In this document: one piece after another, positions 1 to 5,189 of the stretch
Layout: the number at the start of each line of letters is the position of its first letter
How positions within the stretch are numbered: position 1 is the stretch's first letter
Assembly: GCA_017414585.1 (NCBI GenBank)
Contig: JAFQLN010000188.1
Span: 1 to 5,288 of the forward strand
Direction of reading: 5' to 3'
DNA: 5,288 bases
Source: Clostridia bacterium
GTDB taxonomy: Bacteria; Bacillota_A; Clostridia; Oscillospirales; CAG-272
Notes under the pieces: generated by a model
The model's input: only the letters and a program-made list of their open reading frames with translations
Database searches by the model: none
What the model was told of the DNA's origin: nothing
Position numbers and translations under genes: made by a program

Positions 1-322
1 AAAGCAGCTGTTCAAGCGTCAGCTCCTCACCGGCTTTGAGATAGATACTGGAACCTTCGATACCGCACGCCTTTTCGGAAACGCGGATCAGCGCGGAAGG
101 ATCCGCAAGTTCAAGTGCCGTTATAGCAGTCATGATTTTCGTAGTGCTTGCCATAGGCAGACGTTCGTGCGCATTCTTTTCAAAAATGATGTCGCCGCTG
201 ACAGCTTCCATGAGAACTGCGGATTTTGCGGAGACATCCAGTGCACAAACGGGCACAGGAATAAACGCCGCTGTCAGGGACAGTGCTAAAATTCCGGCAG
301 CGGCTGTGAATACTCTTTTCAT
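1..322 (-). CDS. D-alanyl-D-alanine carboxypeptidase (serine-type, S11 family), N-terminal part; runs off the window
   Basis: A secreted penicillin-binding enzyme of the DacA/DacB/DacF type, which removes the terminal D-Ala from peptidoglycan pentapeptides outside the cytoplasmic membrane. The 107 visible residues begin with a signal peptide: MKR, then a hydrophobic stretch at about 4-24, with a likely signal peptidase I site after VCA at 25-27. The start of the mature domain follows (LDVSAKSAVLMEAVSGDIIFEKN). The catalytic SxxK box is Ser59-Thr-Thr-Lys62 in the context PMASTTKIMTA, and the GSSIYLKAGEELTLEQLL segment at 90-107 is typical of the family. The SxN and KTG boxes lie beyond the window edge. 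The ATG at 320-322 is chosen because GGGAG lies 5 nt upstream and the signal peptide starts there. It is the last visible gene of the cluster. Its place after ytfJ suggests a spore-cortex or sporulation-linked PBP (DacF or DacB-like), but vegetative DacA is not excluded. The family call is firm; the paralogue is not. Confidence 0.93.
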   Translation of the reverse strand, partial: MKRVFTAAAGILALSLTAAFIPVPVCALDVSAKSAVLMEAVSGDIIFEKNAHERLPMASTTKIMTAITALELADPSALIRVSEKACGIEGSSIYLKAGEELTLEQLL

Positions 323-327
323 AATAA

Positions 328-332
328 CTCCC
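328..332 (-). promoter_or_regulatory. Ribosome binding site of the carboxypeptidase gene
   Basis: GGGAG on the minus strand, 5 nt before the ATG at 320-322. It is weaker than the GGAGG sites used elsewhere in the cluster. It lies inside both inverted-repeat pairings described for the leader, so its accessibility may be controlled. Confidence 0.65.
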
Positions 333-349
333 ATATGGATTCATTTCAG

Positions 350-358
350 ATAATAGCA
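350..358 (-). promoter_or_regulatory. Possible extended -10 promoter for the carboxypeptidase gene
   Basis: On the minus strand TGCTATTAT matches the extended -10 pattern TGnTATAAT with one mismatch in the hexamer. No good -35 hexamer (TTGACA-like) lies about 17 nt upstream, which extended -10 promoters can tolerate. A start site about 7 nt downstream (near 343) would leave a short leader of about 20 nt that still contains the GGGAG ribosome binding site but lacks both upstream complementary segments. A short motif like this occurs by chance fairly often, and I could not match a sporulation sigma factor consensus here. Confidence 0.3.
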
Positions 359-423
359 TCTCCCGGACAGGAAGAGTTATTACGAAAATTCTTTGCCAGT
401 TTGTGGGAGTTATCGGATAAAGC

Positions 424-882
424 TCAGATATTGTTTTCTTCGTGCTTTTTTGTGTTGAAAGCAGCCTTGAGACGTTCGATCAGCTCGGGAGAGCGTTCGA
501 TGAAGCCGACAACCTGGGATACAGTGTCCACAGGAGCAGCAGCGGGAGCCGCAGATGCAGCAGGCGCGTTCACATTGAGAATATTGACATTGCCGTCAGC
601 GGAAACAATCAGGAATGCAACGGGCGTGACAGTCAGACCGGTTCCGCCGCCGCCGCCGAAATTGTTGTTGGCAGGCTTGCCGTTGACAACGGGAGCGTCC
701 TTCTTCGCATAATCCACGCCGCCGGAAGCATAACCAACGGAGATTTTGGAAATCGGAATAATGCAGGTACCGCTGGCAGTTTCGATCGGATCACCGATGA
801 TGGTGTTTGCGTCGAGCATGGAGCGGATGGAATCCAGGGAAGACTTGGTCATTTCACCGAGCTTGTTCGTGTTTTCAGCCAT
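424..882 (-). CDS. ytfJ: GerW family sporulation protein (YtfJ)
   Basis: A 152-residue protein of the YtfJ/GerW family. In Bacillus this is a spore protein; the B. megaterium homologue GerW is linked to activity of the cortex-lytic enzyme SleB. The family is also present in clostridia, including ones not known to sporulate. Visible hallmarks are the N-terminal helix (about 8-23, LGEMTKSSLDSIRSML), the core GDPIETASGTCIIPISKISVGYASGG at 30-55, a glycine run at 76-80, and the strand GLTVTPVAFLIVSADGNVNIL at 82-102. An Ala/Pro-rich linker (about 105-118) then leads into a C-terminal amphipathic helix (120-142) and a charged tail. There is no signal peptide or membrane segment, so it is probably cytosolic or forespore-located. 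GGAGG lies 6 nt before the ATG. It follows the DUF2953 gene by 42 nt, the same pairing as ytfI-ytfJ in B. subtilis. The family call is firm; the exact role in this organism is unknown. Confidence 0.94.
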   Translation of the reverse strand: MAENTNKLGEMTKSSLDSIRSMLDANTIIGDPIETASGTCIIPISKISVGYASGGVDYAKKDAPVVNGKPANNNFGGGGGTGLTVTPVAFLIVSADGNVNILNVNAPAASAAPAAAPVDTVSQVVGFIERSPELIERLKAAFNTKKHEENNI

Positions 883-888
883 AATATA

Positions 889-893
889 CCTCC
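889..893 (-). promoter_or_regulatory. Ribosome binding site of ytfJ
   Basis: GGAGG on the minus strand, 6 nt before the ATG at 880-882. It fixes the start of ytfJ and lies in the 42-nt gap after the DUF2953 gene. Confidence 0.8.
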
Positions 894-924
894 GGAACGG
901 AAAATAGAAATTGAATGTTGAGTT

Positions 925-1647
925 TTAAGAATGCACTTTAGCCTGACGGATCTTGAGACGGATGAACCAGACAAGAGCATGGAAACCGATGCGCAGGATG
1001 GAAAAGAGACGCAGACGGAGTCGGATGTGGATATGGAATGTGGTCTTCGGTGCAAGGAAGTCCGCCTCTACATGAATGACATCCGGCTTCAGCTTTTTAA
1101 AAGTTGTTTTGTGCGAGAGAAGCTCGATCAGGAGCGGGACAGCAGCGGCAATTTTACCGTAAGTGCGTGCGATTTGATCCGCATCTTTTCCGCCGACTGT
1201 GATATCAAGCATCCGGATTTCGGTTTTGAAATAGGATGCCAGCTTGGGAAGTTCATCGAAGACAAGCGAAAGAATATCGAAAATCGAAGCGAGTTTTTCT
1301 TCATCCTGCGCCTGTTCGATGGTTTCGGCAGCTTTCTGCGCCTGTTCCTGCAGAGCTTTCTTTTCTCTTTTAGCCTGCTCTTTGCGTGCTTTTTTTTCCG
1401 ATTTTTTCAGAGCGGCTCTGCGTTCCTTTGCAAGACGCTTCTGATGCTTTTCATACGTGAAGTCGGAAAGATTTACCGGCTTCTGCGGCTTTTTCGGCGC
1501 CAGACGGAGTACAACAGGTCCAAGTCCGGCATGAATGGTTGTTTCGCCGTCCAGTTTCAGATAAAACTTGATATGCAGGGAAAACAGGAGGACTAAAAAC
1601 AGCAGTATGCCGAGCAGAACATACAGTAGAATATGCAGTATGATCAT
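925..1647 (-). CDS. DUF2953 domain-containing membrane protein (YtfI-like)
   Basis: A 240-residue protein of unknown function. It opens with one strongly hydrophobic segment (about 2-24), an uncleaved anchor or signal anchor. A short beta-like region follows (25-50), typical of the start of DUF2953 proteins (IKFYLKLDGETTIHAGLGPVVLRL). Residues about 66-118 form a highly charged Lys/Glu/Ala/Gln-rich stretch with no Gly or Pro, predicted to be a long helix or coiled coil. The conserved DUF2953 part follows: a strand ending ITVGGKDADQIARTYGKIAAAVPLL (149-173), then VEADFLAPKTTFHIHIRLRLRL (193-214). A hydrophobic, Arg/Lys-flanked C-terminal segment (about 215-235) may be amphipathic or membrane-bound. 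An AAGGAGG site 6 nt before the ATG supports the start. It sits between scpB (32 nt) and ytfJ (42 nt); in B. subtilis the ytfI product is of this family and also adjoins ytfJ. A spore-envelope or membrane role is inferred from linkage only. Confidence 0.85.
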   Translation of the reverse strand: MIILHILLYVLLGILLFLVLLFSLHIKFYLKLDGETTIHAGLGPVVLRLAPKKPQKPVNLSDFTYEKHQKRLAKERRAALKKSEKKARKEQAKREKKALQEQAQKAAETIEQAQDEEKLASIFDILSLVFDELPKLASYFKTEIRMLDITVGGKDADQIARTYGKIAAAVPLLIELLSHKTTFKKLKPDVIHVEADFLAPKTTFHIHIRLRLRLFSILRIGFHALVWFIRLKIRQAKVHS

Positions 1648-1653
1648 TTTTTG

Positions 1654-1660
1654 CCTCCTT
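1654..1660 (-). promoter_or_regulatory. Ribosome binding site of the DUF2953 gene
   Basis: AAGGAGG on the minus strand, 6 nt before the ATG at 1645-1647. It is one of the best SD matches in the window, in a 32-nt gap after the scpB stop. Confidence 0.8.
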
Positions 1661-1679
1661 GTATCGTTATTTGTGAAAT

Positions 1680-2348
1680 TTATTCCGGTGAATCTGTGTC
1701 CTCGGGCGCATTTTCGTCCGGTACAGAGCCGTAGACGGGGACATCTTCCAGCTGGGGCGTGATTTCGACAGATTCTCCGGAATCACTGCGCAGCATGACA
1801 GCGGGGAGCTCGGACAGTTCGGATAAACCGAAAACACGGAGAAAATCCGTTGTTGTCCGATAGAGCGTCGGGCGTCCCGGTGCATCCAGCTTGCCGCAGG
1901 GTTCAATCAGGTTCTTTTCCGTCAGCGCATTCATTGCGTAACTGGAATCGACACCGCGTACCGTATCGACAAATGTGCGGGTAGCAGGCTGATTGTATGC
2001 GACTACGGCGAGAACTTCCAGAAGAGACTGGGAAAGCGTGCCGCCGCGCCGGATGCCGAGTGCAGCTTTGATCTGTGCTCCGTAATTCTCACGGGTGCAG
2101 AGCTGGCAGGAATCCGGAAACCGCACAAGGAGAATGCCGCGCGGGAAAACAGCACTGTTATTGTAGACTGCTGCCATTTTTTCAACAGTATCCGCGCATT
2201 CGGATGGCGTTGTTCCGAGAACTTCGGCAAGCCGGGCATAGGAAAGCGGATGACCTGCGGCAAAAAGACAGGCTTCTATGATGCCGAACTGTTCCTCCAT
2301 AGAGTAAGAACAGGGAGAAACGTCGGTATTGGTAAACTTGTTGTCCAT
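1680..2348 (-). CDS. scpB: Segregation and condensation protein B
   Basis: ScpB binds as a dimer to the kleisin ScpA and, with SMC, forms the bacterial condensin that compacts and segregates the chromosome. The 222-residue product shows the family pattern. The first winged helix starts at about 17-36 (MEEQFGIIEACLFAAGHPLS). The second is marked by LSQSLLEVLAVVAYNQPATR (105-124), the RGVDSSYAMNALTEKNLI segment (131-148 region) and GRPTLYRTT (148-156). FLRVFGLSELSELP (159-172) is the usual end of the fold. The last 50 residues are an acidic, probably disordered tail. Length is slightly above the usual 180-200 because of this tail and about 16 extra N-terminal residues. The ATG at 2346-2348 is preferred because GAGG lies 6 nt upstream; a start at 2298-2300 would match the usual N-terminus but has no SD, and the frame is open further upstream only through the scpA 3' end. 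It follows scpA by 23 nt, as in many Firmicutes. Confidence 0.95.
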   Translation of the reverse strand: MDNKFTNTDVSPCSYSMEEQFGIIEACLFAAGHPLSYARLAEVLGTTPSECADTVEKMAAVYNNSAVFPRGILLVRFPDSCQLCTRENYGAQIKAALGIRRGGTLSQSLLEVLAVVAYNQPATRTFVDTVRGVDSSYAMNALTEKNLIEPCGKLDAPGRPTLYRTTTDFLRVFGLSELSELPAVMLRSDSGESVEITPQLEDVPVYGSVPDENAPEDTDSPE

Positions 2349-2354
2349 GGTTGA

Positions 2355-2358
2355 CCTC
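2355..2358 (-). promoter_or_regulatory. Ribosome binding site deciding the scpB start
   Basis: GAGG on the minus strand, 6 nt before the ATG at 2346-2348 and inside the 23-nt gap after the scpA stop. It favours this start over the upstream in-frame ATG at 2447, which lies well inside scpA, and over the downstream ATG at 2300, which lacks an SD. Confidence 0.65.
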
Positions 2359-2371
2359 GGTTGAGGATTGA

Positions 2372-3160
2372 TCAGGCATATTGATCCAGTGCGGCGGCTT
2401 TGATATCTTCCTCCGTACCGATCAGAGTGATTTTCGCATGACTGCATACATCCGTTATGCCCGAATCCGGATCGCAGTTATCCTCGAGAACAATGATATG
2501 GGATTTGAGCAGTTCGAGGATGGAAATGAACTTTGCAATAACTTCAGTTTTCTGCGGCTTTTTGGGAGAAGTGCCGAGAAAGAACTGATCGAGATAAAGA
2601 CTGCCGGCGCGCAGACGGTCGATCAGATCGGACATGACCGATTCAAGGGGAATGCGCGGGGCATTGACGATTCCGGAAAACTCTTGACGGGCTGTGTTTT
2701 CGTTCAGCCGTACTTCCGTGAAAACGTGGATGAGCGCTGCTTTGAGAAGCTCAACGGAATGATCCGCCACGTAGGTTTTATCCGGTGTGATATCATCCTG
2801 CTCCTTGATCATACGGCTTCCGTAGGTCTGGAACAGATCGGACAGTTCCGACGCCGCCAGTTTTGCACGCTGATATTCTTTCATGGCGTCAATCAGGGGC
2901 TGGCGAGGGTCTTCATCCTTGACCGGATCGCGCGGAAGGAGCATCCGGCTTTTGATCAGCATCAGCTCGCTCGCCATGTAGAGAAACTCGCAGGCAAGGT
3001 CAATACTGCGCCGTGACGCTTCGTTCATATAAGCCATGTACTGCTCACACAGAAGGTCGATGGGAATATCGTCGATCTTGAATTTATGTTTCTCAACAAG
3101 CGATAAGAGCAGTTCAAGCGGACCTTCAAAGAGTTCAAATTTATAGTTGATATTTTCCAT
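2372..3160 (-). CDS. scpA: Segregation and condensation protein A (kleisin)
   Basis: ScpA is the kleisin subunit that bridges the SMC heads and recruits the ScpB dimer in the chromosome condensation complex. The 262-residue protein has the typical N-terminus YKFELFEGPLELLLSLVEKHK with the FEGPL box (11-15) and the DIPI motif (31-34). Next is EFLYMASELMLIKSRMLLP (58-76), the SMC-neck-binding helical region. A central variable linker follows, and a C-terminal winged-helix region ends in VIAKFISILELLKS (207-220). Length fits the family (about 240-270). After the last helix, the wing carries a Cys/Asp-rich stretch (about 226-241) that looks longer than I would expect. The ATG at 3158-3160 is right for the family N-terminus, yet has no recognisable SD. 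It starts 6 nt after the stop of the protease gene, so translation is probably coupled. scpB follows directly. Confidence 0.96.
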   Translation of the reverse strand: MENINYKFELFEGPLELLLSLVEKHKFKIDDIPIDLLCEQYMAYMNEASRRSIDLACEFLYMASELMLIKSRMLLPRDPVKDEDPRQPLIDAMKEYQRAKLAASELSDLFQTYGSRMIKEQDDITPDKTYVADHSVELLKAALIHVFTEVRLNENTARQEFSGIVNAPRIPLESVMSDLIDRLRAGSLYLDQFFLGTSPKKPQKTEVIAKFISILELLKSHIIVLEDNCDPDSGITDVCSHAKITLIGTEEDIKAAALDQYA

Positions 3161-3166
3161 ACAGCA

Positions 3167-3835
3167 TCAAAGGAAGGGCAGGAGAGATACAATCCACATC
3201 ATCCCGCTCGAAATCCAGCCGACGAAGGTGGAAAGCGGAAGCGTGAGAATGCCGGTCCAAAGGGCGAGCATGAGGGCAAGCTGAATATAGCGCTCGTATT
3301 TCATGATGCCGAAATAATACTTCGCCGGCAGAAAGGTCAGAAAAATCCGTGAACCGTCGAGCGGCGGGATCGGAATCAGATTGAATACGCCAAGGGAGAG
3401 ATTGAGAGAATGGAAATACGACAGGAGCATCAGCAGCGCATACTGGATATTCCACGCAAATGAGGACTGTGCCGGAAAAGCGGAAAAAACAGCCATGAAA
3501 ATTTGTCGCAGCAAAAGGCCGATGAATGCCATGATGAAGTTGGAGACAGGACCTGCTGCGGCTGTCAGCGCCATATCGCGGCGGGGTTTTTTGAAATATC
3601 GGCTGTTGATCGGTACCGGGCGCGCCCATCCGAAGTGAAAGAGAATCATGCAGAGCGTGCCGATCGGATCAATGTGCTTGAGAGGATTGAGCGTCAGTCT
3701 GCCGAGATTGCGTGCGGTCGGGTCGCCGAGGCGGAAAGCCATCCAGCCGTGCGCGACTTCGTGAACCGTGAGTGCAATCAGAACGCAGGGAATGACAAAT
3801 AGAAATTCAGTCAGCTGACTGATGAGATTCTGCAT
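3167..3835 (-). CDS. Site-2 protease family membrane metalloprotease (peptidase M50)
   Basis: A 222-residue intramembrane zinc protease of the compact M50 type (YwhC-like). The zinc-binding HExxH motif is His25-Glu-Val-Ala-His29, at the end of the first hydrophobic segment (about 8-24). The third metal ligand is expected to be Asp160 in NLIPIPPLDGSR (152-163). Other family marks are LGDPTARNLGRLTLNPLKHIDPIG (36-59) and AAGPVSNF (93-100). Further hydrophobic segments lie at about 60-72, 94-118, 130-152, 184-200 and 203-221. All predicted catalytic residues are present, so it should be active; its substrate is unknown. There is no PDZ domain, unlike RseP/RasP, so a sigma-factor cascade should not be assumed. 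The ATG is at 3833-3835, with AAAGGAGG about 12 nt upstream, a rather long spacing. It lies 26 nt after lysA and 6 nt before scpA. A sporulation role like SpoIVFB is possible but not shown. Confidence 0.93.
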   Translation of the reverse strand: MQNLISQLTEFLFVIPCVLIALTVHEVAHGWMAFRLGDPTARNLGRLTLNPLKHIDPIGTLCMILFHFGWARPVPINSRYFKKPRRDMALTAAAGPVSNFIMAFIGLLLRQIFMAVFSAFPAQSSFAWNIQYALLMLLSYFHSLNLSLGVFNLIPIPPLDGSRIFLTFLPAKYYFGIMKYERYIQLALMLALWTGILTLPLSTFVGWISSGMMWIVSLLPFL

Positions 3836-3847
3836 CAGGGAGAGAAG

Positions 3848-3855
3848 CCTCCTTT
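3848..3855 (-). promoter_or_regulatory. Ribosome binding site of the M50 protease gene
   Basis: AAAGGAGGC on the minus strand in the 26-nt gap after lysA. Its distance to the ATG (about 12 nt) is longer than for its neighbours. A small GGAG/CTCC hairpin with a 6-nt loop could form between the SD and the start codon. An in-frame CTG directly before the ATG is a less likely alternative start. Confidence 0.6.
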
Positions 3856-3861
3856 AATTAT

Positions 3862-5160
3862 TCAAACATCCAGACGGATGAGGTCAGCATAGGTTTCGCG
3901 GCGGATGATGACTTTTGCTTCACCGCCCGCAATTTCAATCATCGGAGGACGCGGCAGACGGTTGTAGTTTGACGCCATGGAATAGTTGTATGCACCGGTC
4001 ACAAGCGTTGCAATAATATCGCCTCTCTGCGGCCTCGCAATGGAAACGCCTTCACCGAGAAGGTCTCCGCTTTCACAGCAGCGTCCGCTGATCGTGCACG
4101 AAAAATCTGCATCAAGATCGGCATGGGAAGCGTTGACGAACGTGTAGCGGGACTGGTACAGCGTGTAGCGCGGGTTATCGGGCATACCACCGTCCACGGA
4201 AACATAGCTGCGGAAACCGTTGACGGTTTTGACCGAGCCGCAGGTGTAAAGCGTCACACCGGCAGCGGCAACGATGGAACGTCCGGGTTCCATAAGAATC
4301 GCGGGCTTGTCGATGCCGTAAACGGAGCACATTCTGTCAATTTCCTCACCGATGCGGCGAATGTTGTCCGTATAGCTGATTGTGGGGTCATCCTCCGTAT
4401 AACGGACACCGAATCCGCCGCCGATGTTGAGAATTTTTGCGGTATATCCGAATTTTTCACGGATTTTTGCGATGAACGCAAGCATAATGTCTGCCGCTTC
4501 CACAAACGGATCAATCTCGAAAATCTGTGAGCCGACGTGGCAGTGGAAACCGTCGAGGGTGAGATTTTTGCAAGTCAGCGCAGTTTTTACAAAGTCAAAC
4601 GCCTGACCGGTCAGAATCGCCATGCCGAACTTGGAATCAACATTTCCGGTGACAATTTTCTGATGCGTGTGCGGATCGATGCCGGGGGTGATGCGGAGAA
4701 GAATGGCGGGCTTGAGTCCCTTGTTTTCCGCAATCGCATCGAGGGCAGCCAGTTCGTCCGGACTGTCCACAACGATGTGTCCGACGCCGAGATCCAGCGC
4801 CATGGCGAGATCCGCATCCGTTTTGTTGTTGCCGTGGAAGAAAACTTTCTCCATAGGGAATCCGGCAGCATTGGCAGTATACAGTTCACCGGGAGAAACG
4901 CAGTCTGCCATCAGCCCTTCTTCCGCTGCAATTTCGTAAATCCGTTTGCAGCACAGTGCTTTTCCGGCAAATACGGGAGCACTCTGTTCGCCGTAATAAG
5001 CGGTAAAAGCAGCTTTATATTCCCGGCAGACCGCACGTACAGCATCCGTGTCGAGAAAATATGCGGGGGTTCCGAACTGCTCAGCGAGAGCAACGGCATC
5101 CAGTCCGCCGATGGTAAGATGACCGTCAGTGTTGACGGAAAAAGAGTTGTGCAGGATCAT
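3862..5160 (-). CDS. lysA: Diaminopimelate decarboxylase
   Basis: LysA is the PLP-dependent enzyme that converts meso-2,6-diaminopimelate to L-lysine plus CO2, the last step of the DAP pathway, in the cytosol. The 432-residue product has the full set of fold-III decarboxylase motifs. The PLP lysine is Lys67 in FAGKA. HCHVGSQ is at 206-212 (His208 stacks on the PLP ring). The phosphate-binding glycines GGG are at 247-249. EPGRS is at 291-295, CESGD (catalytic Cys362 and Glu363 from the partner subunit) at 362-366, and GAY at 389-391. The N-terminal TIM barrel covers about 35-300 and the beta domain the rest. Length is normal (about 420). The ATG at 5158-5160 is chosen for its GGAGG site 5 nt upstream; the frame stays open to an ATG at 5223, but that lies inside the engB 3' end and adds 21 non-conserved residues. 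No lysine riboswitch fits in the 29-nt gap to engB, so control must be at the operon level. Confidence 0.97.
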   Translation of the reverse strand: MILHNSFSVNTDGHLTIGGLDAVALAEQFGTPAYFLDTDAVRAVCREYKAAFTAYYGEQSAPVFAGKALCCKRIYEIAAEEGLMADCVSPGELYTANAAGFPMEKVFFHGNNKTDADLAMALDLGVGHIVVDSPDELAALDAIAENKGLKPAILLRITPGIDPHTHQKIVTGNVDSKFGMAILTGQAFDFVKTALTCKNLTLDGFHCHVGSQIFEIDPFVEAADIMLAFIAKIREKFGYTAKILNIGGGFGVRYTEDDPTISYTDNIRRIGEEIDRMCSVYGIDKPAILMEPGRSIVAAAGVTLYTCGSVKTVNGFRSYVSVDGGMPDNPRYTLYQSRYTFVNASHADLDADFSCTISGRCCESGDLLGEGVSIARPQRGDIIATLVTGAYNYSMASNYNRLPRPPMIEIAGGEAKVIIRRETYADLIRLDV

Positions 5161-5165
5161 GGTTT

Positions 5166-5170
5166 CCTCC
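5166..5170 (-). promoter_or_regulatory. Ribosome binding site deciding the lysA start
   Basis: GGAGG on the minus strand, 5 nt before the ATG at 5158-5160 and just downstream of the engB stop. It rules in the short form of LysA over an upstream in-frame ATG at 5223. Confidence 0.8.
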
Positions 5171-5189
5171 GGATCATGGTAGAATTGAA

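Larger units (their letters stand above)
323..423 (-). promoter_or_regulatory. Leader before the carboxypeptidase gene with two anti-Shine-Dalgarno segments
   Basis: This is the longest gap in the window, between the ytfJ stop and the carboxypeptidase ATG. On the transcribed strand the SD is GGGAG (332-328). ATAACTCCCA at 413-404 is the exact reverse complement of TGGGAGTTAT at 333-324, so a 10-bp helix could bury the SD. A second segment, TAATAACTC at 382-374, is the exact complement of GAGTTATTA at 330-322, giving a 9-bp helix that also takes in the A of the start codon. The two helices share the SD arm and exclude one another. The complementarity is seen directly; a regulatory role is inference. 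There is no U-run to suggest a terminator. Confidence 0.45.

Noticed and set aside
241..322. Lipoprotein signal (Cys26) in the carboxypeptidase
   Set aside because: The residues before Cys (VPV) do not fit a lipobox, which needs a small residue at -1. VCA fits a signal peptidase I site instead.
331..338. CCATATGG palindrome just upstream of the carboxypeptidase SD
   Set aside because: An 8-bp palindrome without spacer is common by chance and has no loop for an RNA hairpin. No operator family is recognisable.
931..1596. Plus-strand open frame of 221 codons opposite the DUF2953 gene
   Set aside because: It is antisense to a well-supported gene with its own SD, has low-complexity Phe/Leu/Ser/Cys composition mirroring the Lys/Glu repeat, and matches no family I recognise.
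2349..2447. Upstream scpB start at 2447
   Set aside because: It would lie inside the scpA 3' end and add 33 non-conserved residues. A GAGG site serves the ATG at 2348.
2381..3016. Plus-strand open frame of 211 codons opposite scpA
   Set aside because: It is a shadow of scpA, with no convincing RBS and no recognisable domain.
3837..3854. GGAG/CTCC hairpin between the M50 gene SD and its start codon
   Set aside because: The stem is only 4 bp plus a mismatch, so stability would be low and chance occurrence near a GGAGG is likely. It is mentioned only as a note on the long spacing.
5161..5189. Lysine riboswitch (L box) before lysA
   Set aside because: The gap to engB is only 29 nt and holds just the SD, far too short for that riboswitch.
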